From Zychaea mexicana (lineage: Eukaryota; Mucoromycota; Mucoromycetes; Mucorales; Lichtheimiaceae), in assembly GCF_025766255.1 (NCBI RefSeq), contig NW_026516760.1, positions 62,001 through 126,000 of the forward strand: 64,000 nt of DNA, read 5' to 3'. The notes below the pieces were generated by a model. The model was not told the origin of the DNA and did no database searches. It worked only from the letters and a program-made list of their open reading frames with translations. Of the stretch, positions 56,857 through 64,000 are shown one piece after another. The translations under genes and the position numbers were made by a program. Position 1 is the first letter of the stretch. Each line of letters starts with the position of its first letter.

Positions 56857-58769
56857 TTAAACACGGCTATTTACACCGAGCTATCACTATTCGAGCTAGA
56901 ATCATAAGCGGCCCTTCCTTCTAAAGTTCATCTATCACCACTAACACTCTGTAGTAAAATTATGGATGATCGATACCAGCTCTTAAAAATCACAAAGAGC
57001 ATATTGGTGCTCATCATCGTTGATAAATCGAGTGATAACTGGAATAAAAACGAGCCTCTCAAGACCGTTAAATGGTGACGATTCGTTTTTCAAAGCAATT
57101 TGTCAGTAATGTATTCACCACACTCCTTTTTCCTTCGATTCGGTTACAATGAGATATTTGACTTCTGCCGACTATTGTAAATCAAAGATTAGAGCGACGG
57201 TTATTATGCTTCGTTAGCAAGCGAATTTAATGCTCATATTATTTGAAATAAGTTAGTACTATAGCGTGACGATCGAACGGCAATCGGTTGCAGCGGGCCT
57301 GGATGGCTTTTCGTTTTGCTTGGGATAATACTGGATTAAGCGTCGTCTTTTCATGTTTTTCTGCTTTTTAGTGCTCGACTCTGCTTGTGGACTATTAACA
57401 GAAGTCATACTATTGTTTGTATTCGTTGTTAGCATGCAAGTCGAATACCGGGAAACATATGAAAGAAAGAAAAAAGTCGAATTCAAGTGGTTATATCAGT
57501 AACACTGTCTCGGTTGTCCGCTTACTTCAAGTATCTTAGCAAAGTAACCGTGGCAAAGAGTCCAACAGGTTTTTCTCGCTATGGTACTGTTGACTGCTGC
57601 TGCTGCTTTTTGGCTTTCGTGGTCTGTAAGTTACAACAGTGGGTTGCTGATTGTAATAACGAGTAGTAGTGGTGCCAAAGAAATACTAGTAGCGTTATTG
57701 TATCCTTATGGAAAGGTATAATGGTGATATTTGGACTTTTTTGTCTTGTCTTCAACGAAGAAAAAGAGAAGAAAAAGAGGAAACAGAAGCAGCAGAAAGG
57801 TGAACAAGGTTACCCTCGTCCTTCCTCTCTTTCTCTCTACGATCACACCTTATCAGATTACATGCCTCGGATACGTGCGGAACGATCGAGCAACTCCGGA
57901 AAAACGATTGCTGCTTTTCTTTTACTAGCGACTTTTTGCCCGATCGAAGTTTCTCTCTCTCTCTATTTCTCGTTTCTCGCGTTTACCAAAACTTAAGAAT
58001 TCATCCGATGCAATGTACAGTGGAGCTTTTTTGGTAATCATTTCTAGTACGAATATATATAGAAAGAGGTGTAGATTATACCATAAATACAAAAGAGTCT
58101 GCTGCTGCAGAAGAGAAACAAACGCATCAAATAGCGATTGCCTTTGCTGTTGGGCAAGACCGAGAAGGGGACAAGGTCATTCCAATTTTCAGTACAGCGT
58201 ACTAATCAACTACTGGCAGCCATTAGCGAGTCGAATAAGTGATATGAGCGTTGAAGAAGATGGTTTTCACTCGAAACTAGTGCTAGGGTGCGCTGCCCAT
58301 GAGGACCTTCCTGTTGGAGCCCACCCGCCATCCCCCCGCCCCTCTCGGGGGTCGTCTTGCTCTTTCTCACTTAGTATTTTCTATATTACACAAAGTGCAT
58401 CGGATAAGAGACGGAGAGAAACAGACACGCCCTCGTTGAATGCAATACTTAAAATAAACAGCCGTCTTGAAATGGTTTTTTGGGGGGTTAGAAGCCCAAA
58501 CAGATTGAGTTTACTGCAAAGAAAGTGTCGCATGCAGTGAGGACATGACACAACGAATACCGGTCTGAGCCTTTTATAATATATATTCTCTTTTCAACAC
58601 CTTATGTGGATGCTGAGAAGTTTTCTTTTCGGTTTTATTTGCACAGTTTTCCGCGGTTGCCTAAAACGAGAAGCCAATGTACCAAACTGGAAAAAGGAAA
58701 CCCTCAAATAAAAAAAAAGAAAACAAACACCCAAGAAACTAACAATTAGTAAGGTCTGGACCACTATTC
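56857..58769. other. No gene supported
   Basis: Frames at 57486-57259 (-) and 58013-58540 (+, 175 codons) are basic or Cys/Ser-rich without domain signatures. Both could be chance. Confidence 0.4.
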
Positions 58770-59910
58770 TTAACAAGCTGCTTGTGATGCTATTAAAGCT
58801 ACAGATGATGGTAGTGGTAGTATTGACGCATAGAATACATTGTATACTATAACATCCAACAAGAATGTATCACTTCCATGTCCTCCAAACGAAAAAAGCG
58901 AAGCATGACCCATTGCATATATTGAGCCCACCTGCAGCTTATAGTGTACTTTAAGACCATCATGAGAGATTGTTGATATATGACGAAACGCCATGATGCT
59001 GGCCATATGTCCGATGGAGGGCGCAAAAAAAAGAATATTGACTCTTTTATTTGAGCTGAGAGGTATAGCTCATCGTTTGTTCATACCTTCTTAGCTAACA
59101 TAAAACATCCCATTAAAAGTGATGCTAGTTCTTATCATTGCACAACCCTTACATTGCTGCTGGAATTGTATGAAGAAGTTTTAAGAGCAACTAGTAAGAA
59201 GCACATAGCCATTACGAGCGACGTACCGTCAAAAATCATGAATTAAACCACCTTCCCTGTTGTTAGAATCGTTCAAATAGGAGTGCCTACATGTGCCGAC
59301 TTCACAACACCTGCAACTACGTTAGCGTGCATTTTAGCAAAATCTAAAATACTATACCATAGCACATGAAGCAACATTAGAAATTACAACCGTGATAGCA
59401 AGGTACTCTTTATTAGCGAAACGATAGTAGACTGTACGCTTTTTGAGCTTTTTGATTGTGCTCTAAACATAAATGTGTATTCAGATGCTTTTTGTTATGC
59501 CCCTCGCTAACACAGAGCAGGCTAAAACAAGCACTTATTTTTTTTCTTGTAACAAGACAACCAATAAGTAGTACAGTACCTGAAGAAAATGGAAGTTTAC
59601 CATTAGCTACCCTTGCAAGGCCCATACCATCAATAGCATACAGATGTATAACTATCATTACTCTGTCACTAGTATCAAAACTGTACAACAAACAAGCTCT
59701 TCTATTTTATACGCCTGTAGAGGCTGCTGGATGGAAAAAGTTATCGTTCGTAGTGGACCAAACATAATCTTGAATAACACAATATTACGAAGACTTAGCA
59801 GCACCCACGAAAGCATTGGAGTGGCAATAAAGATCGCGAGTTAGTGTACTGTATATCAAGCACTACATCCTGGTGATGAGATATTATGGATTCTGCAAAG
59901 CCTAACGTTG
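58770..59910 (-). pseudogene. Decayed gene for a multi-pass membrane protein
   Basis: Minus-strand translation gives membrane-protein-like blocks in shifting frames: YYIGQSSDPTLGFAESII (about 59905-59850), LAIFIATPMLSWVLLSLRNI and FKIMFGPLRTITFS (about 59840-59700), VMIVIHLYAIDGMGLARVAN (about 59660-59600), a short TM-like block near 59180, and GSIYAMGHASLFSFGGHGSD plus VIVYNVFYASILPLPSSVAL (about 58930-58780). At least two frame changes without credible introns separate blocks, so I call it decayed. The family is not identified. The integrase remnant begins just upstream of its 5' side. Confidence 0.4.
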
Positions 59911-60189
59911 GATCACTTGACTGGCCAATATAATATCTAAAATAGAATAAGATTAAGAATGCCTAAGCATAGGTTTTTGTTGTTGTAAGTGAGGTGAACA
60001 TGGCGAACTCGAGGACAAAAGACGCCCTTGTTACATGTACTGCAAAGACAACGGTACCTGAAGATGCTATGTCACCAACTAAATCACGTAACCAAGTTAT
60101 CAGTAATCTGCACAATCACATCCACGAGCTATTTGTCCAAAATACAAAAGCTTGCCTGGTAACGAGCGAAAGGATTTGCTGTTGAAAGA

Positions 60190-60880
60190 AACACTTATTT
60201 GGTCACTTTGGCCCAGATGCTATTGTGCGAGCTGTTAATTCTGACGGTCTCCACTAAAAGAACTAGAACCAAGGTGCTATTGAAACAGTCGAGCAATGTA
60301 AGCAATGCCTGCGGCACAATATAGTCCAAATAAATTATCATCCACTACAATCCATTGAGAGCAGTCTACCTAGTGATCATTGGGCAATTGACTTTTCGGT
60401 ACCCTTTTACCTTTCACATGACGGAAATCTATACTTCATGGCGATGATCAACATTTTCAGCAAGTTTGTTTATTACGCGCTGTACCAGACAAAACTTCCC
60501 TGACTATTGCTACACAACTTATCAAAATAATGATAGAAGACTTCGGACCAATGCAAATATCACAAAGTAACAATGGCCGCGATTTCTTTAACGAATTGAT
60601 GAATTTGGTATGCAAACAAGCTGGTATTAATAGATGTTTTATACCACCATATCATGCACGTGCCAACGGTGCGGCAGAGCGGATGGTACAAACAGCTAAA
60701 CGAGCCATACATAAGATGATTGACGTCCAAGTCAAAGGCTGGGATCGACATGTACCTTTTGTTCAGTTGGCCTACAATGCACGGATTGCGCCCATACACA
60801 ATCCAACTCCATTATCACTTTTGTGTGAAAGAAGGATGAACGCGTTCAAGGAGAATACGGATATAAGGTTCGACGAAAGG
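60190..60880 (+). pseudogene. Ty3/gypsy-type retrotransposon integrase remnant
   Basis: An H2C2 zinc-binding segment (HLFGHFGPDAIVRAV ... VEQCKQCL, 60195-60300) leads into an integrase core (SDHWAIDFSVPF with the first catalytic Asp; SQSNNGRDFFNELMN; PPYHARANGAAERMV with the catalytic Glu; WDRHVPFVQLAYNARIAP). The frame is broken by stops at 60255-60257 and 60264-60266 and by a frameshift between about 60475 and 60500. The second catalytic aspartate position reads N (SNNG instead of SDNG). No reverse transcriptase, RNase H or LTR was found nearby, so only a pol fragment survives. Confidence 0.85.
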
Positions 60881-63800
60881 GCTATGATTCATCTGAGAAT
60901 ACTTGGGTACCACCAGAGAGCTTCGACCCCTGATCCCACCAGAGATTCCACTGCTGAACGAGTTGCAGGACTTAAACGAAGACGCCCGTTCTCGACCTAC
61001 TTTCAGATTACCACTTCATCTTTCCGGTTGCAACAACCTGGAGGGGGGTTTATGTCGCGGCTGACTTGGCGGTTTCAATTAAATAACCAGTGTCAAAATT
61101 TATTGGTTAGAATGCTGAGCGTATCTATCATTTGTCTGGTTTTTCTTTTTTTCATCGTCACAGACTCTGGACGTGTCTAAATAGCTGTAAAATAAGGGGA
61201 AGGATAGATCATCGATTCATTCTTTGAGTTTAACAGCAATTTCGAAGACTGCTAGTCCCTTTCTGTTGTTGAATACCACAGTAAAAAGTTGAAAAACGAT
61301 TCATAAAGCGCAATATGCTTATGACGATTATATATATTTTGTTTGTGGATTGTGGCAAGCACAGGTGATGCTTGCCTAATGTTTATGATATTATAGCATA
61401 TGCCAAACGCTCGGTGCTATCAATTGAAAATAACGGAGCTCATTAACTATCAAACTTTCTGCCCTTATAGCCTTTCATAGTTCGGTGAAAACCTGCATTT
61501 TTGGCTAATTCAACGTCATGCATTTGCAAAAGTGCAAATACAATAATGACCAGGACAACATCATGTCGTTATAATAATTAAAGGATATATATTTTTTAAA
61601 TTCTGCTCAATACATTCTTCATAAAGTAGCAGATTCTTTTTACTGTTGTATGGCGATCCCAAGCGATCTAGAATCAAGTTGACTCTTTTCATATCACTGC
61701 TCTGTTTTGGATCGATCTTGCTCTGTGTTTGCGGCTAACAATATAGCTACAATTCGATTTGAGAAAATGAAAAACAAGTGGTGCTTTGAATAGCTTACTA
61801 TCGTCTCAGACAAGCATAATGTTTGTTTTTGATTACCAGTGTAATAATCGATATTGGGCATCTCAAACAGTTAACGAGAAATCGCTGTTTTACTCTCAAA
61901 ACTATCTGGTCTGAAATGAGTACGTGTAATGTTGTGTCATACAACAAACGAACAAAGTCTCATATTTACTTGAGCGTTTAAAAAACATTTTGAGCATCTC
62001 GCTGTAGTCTGTAGAGGGCTAAGAATACGTAGCTGCATAATAAACTTCATTGATAACGAAACGAACAAATTATTCTGCTTCGTCACAACAAGCTAAACGA
62101 GTAGGGCAACTCGTACTTGTTTATAGTTAGAGCTCTTCCCAATAATAAATTTGAATACTACTACTGCTAGAGCAGTGTTTATGTTTGGATAAACAATAGA
62201 ACGTGATTTATCGGATCTTATTAAAACATGCCATAGCAGAAATTTAGAAAAACCCGTTTGTGTTTTGAAGCTAGCACCCTTTTGTATTGTGCTATAAGAA
62301 TAGGAAACTTTTACTGACCAGCTTGATCTGATAAGAGCGCAGCTAAAGTGATGGAAGAAGGTAACAAAACAAACAAACAAAAAAGAAATATATACTACAT
62401 AACAGCAGTTGCTCATATGTTTATAACCTATACAAGCACACACACAAGTATACCGCCATATTAATACATCACAGACAGAAGCATAATAACAAACTGTTTG
62501 ACGTATGTATCTAGCATCATAATGATACCACATCCACAAAAATACATACGTTTGGACAATTCATGATGCAGGCGTTAATGTTCAAAAGCTTTTTATTGAT
62601 GCTGCATTTTAATATGCACTGAGTGATATACTTGCTGCATAATGTACAACAGCCCACCAGCAGCAATCCTCTCCCCCTTCTTAGCTACTCCTTGAGAGCA
62701 ATGTAATATCAAGGATTCAGTAGCCTGTCCGGCTCTCTCGGTCGTGCCTTCCGCTCTGTAGGGCTTGCATTGCGGGTGCCATTTTTAAAAAACCACCACG
62801 CATTGTCAAGAATTGACAATAAGAGGAAAACGTGACCCACAGAGAAAGAGAAGCAGAGGAGGTGGCGTAGGCAAAGGAAGAGAAGAGATCATTCCAAATG
62901 TATCATGTAGTAAATTCTTGCAAACACAGACTCTACCAAACACAGTACAGCAGACCGTTCTGGAATGTGTTTCATAAGGAAGTTACTCTTCACTTTTAAA
63001 TAAGTTACATACAAGGAGCTTTAATAATAGATTTGTGAGAACTAGCAACTACATGTTACGGTGTCTGTCATCTTCGACAGCATAATACATCGATCATGTG
63101 ATCATTCGGTGATGGGGAAGCATATGAGTAACAAGATGTTGTATTGGATTTTCTTTCCATCTTCACCAATCCTTACTCACTAGTAGGTCGATCACAACGA
63201 TATCATCTCGGCTAAAAAGATTCCGATTAAACCAAAATATTTTGGCCAGTATCAACGCGTGCATTAGTGTTTTTTCTGCTATATACCTTCTATTGATTGA
63301 AAACCAATAGAAATTTAACAAGAGCCCCGGGGGGATTTTTTTTTAACAGCGGTGAATATAGAGAAGAAGAACTACTAGCAAAGTACGATATATGTTCTCG
63401 TGACCATTCCTGCATTGAAAGTAGTACACTGTTTCCATAAGAGTGTATAACCGAGCGTATGGATTGATCTGTCGGGAAAGCGGTCTGCAAACCAAGAAGA
63501 GCCGCATGTTTGTATCCCTTCAAGACCGCGGGTCAGCGTACATAGAGCAATAAATGCTGTGTTTTCTTTTTGGCGGGTAGTTGAACTGTGCGCACGTAGT
63601 ACACAAAATTAATTAATAGACGATGATGATCTCACTTGCACACTATATGAGAACGCCATGATTTCATTTTGAGTTGTTGTCAAAGGGATATTATAGATTA
63701 AGGCGAAAAAGTAAAACGCACGCAGCCAATATGCGGGCCGGGATGGAAGGATCCCGAAACTGGTAATTTCTCATTCGTCAAGGCACCATGCATGTGCAGA

Positions 63801-64000
63801 TCCGATGCAACTCGCATCGGAAACAAATATGCATATGGCTTCGGTGTCTTTCTTTTCACTGCAGATCTTGGATTTATCTGATGGTTTTTCCTTGAATAAA
63901 GTGTGCTCTGTTTGTTTTTTCCTTCACCCCCATCCCCCACGAACAACAAACGATCGAGCAGCTAATAATCAAGTGGTGAATATCGGCATTTTACTCCGTT
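60881..64000. other. No gene supported
   Basis: Three kilobases of AT-rich DNA. The longest frame (62539-62093, minus, 148 codons) is Tyr/Cys/Phe-rich with no motif and no conserved-looking core. No RNA gene, TIR or LTR could be demonstrated. Confidence 0.5.

Noticed and set aside
58013..58540. 175-codon plus-strand frame
   Set aside because: Basic, Cys/Ser-rich, no domain motif, no splice support and no conserved-looking core. Likely chance.
62093..62539. 148-codon minus-strand frame
   Set aside because: Tyr/Cys/Val-rich composition typical of AT-rich random DNA. No recognisable motif.
1..64000. CRISPR arrays, tRNA and rRNA genes
   Set aside because: I saw no regularly spaced direct repeats with unique spacers. 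Scanning for B-box-like GGTTCGA motifs gave no sequence that folds as a tRNA, and no rRNA core sequence was seen. A tRNAscan or covariance run would settle this.

Overview
The window is nuclear DNA of a filamentous fungus, most likely an early-diverging Mucoromycota (Mucorales-type) species. This rests on many short GT-AG introns (about 50-160 nt), a fungal gene set (P3A proton ATPase, Kre2/Mnt1 mannosyltransferase, Nsp1, Utp4, Bpl1), simple repeats in UTRs and introns, and AT-rich intergenic DNA with decayed transposons. The lineage call is inference; the gene calls come from spliced translations read by eye, with exon phases checked arithmetically.

Layout. 1-2442: 3' part of a decayed hAT DNA transposon, with its right terminus at about 2442. 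2443-9060: gene-poor DNA with repeats. 9071-10033: unrecognised, broken coding-like DNA. 10.1-16.1 kb: dihydrofolate reductase (-), a crotonase-fold protein with seven C-terminal Cys-Pro repeats (-), and a branched-chain aminotransferase (+). 16.8-21.1 kb: a large DH-PH Rho guanine-nucleotide exchange factor (+). 22.5-27.5 kb: a peroxisomal SCP-x type thiolase ending in AKL (+), then a KduD-like short-chain dehydrogenase (-) divergent from a zinc polyol dehydrogenase (+), which looks like a sugar-acid/polyol pair. 27.7-30.9 kb: plasma-membrane H+-ATPase (-). 31.9-33.4 kb: GT15 mannosyltransferase (+). 33.6-34.9 kb: an unrecognised three-exon gene (-) whose ATG lies 49 bp from the ATG of UTP4 (+). 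Then NSP1 (+) and a TM2-domain protein (+). 41.5-48 kb is gene-poor except for a small membrane/coiled-coil gene (-). 48.0-53.1 kb: a four-to-six-helix membrane protein (+), biotin-protein ligase (+) and a small secreted Cys-rich protein (-). 54-64 kb is repeat territory: a 424-bp TIR element that keeps a 29-codon ORF, a 21-bp minisatellite, remains of a membrane-protein gene, and a broken Ty3/gypsy integrase.

Most interesting points: (1) the crotonase-like protein has lost the usual oxyanion-hole glycines and carries an array of CP(I/V)TGQ motifs resembling heme-regulatory Cys-Pro motifs; (2) the biotin ligase has Ala at all three glycines of the GRGRG biotinyl-AMP loop; (3) there are two GC-AG introns; (4) the 54-kb TIR element appears to be a deletion derivative that retains a promoter and start codon.
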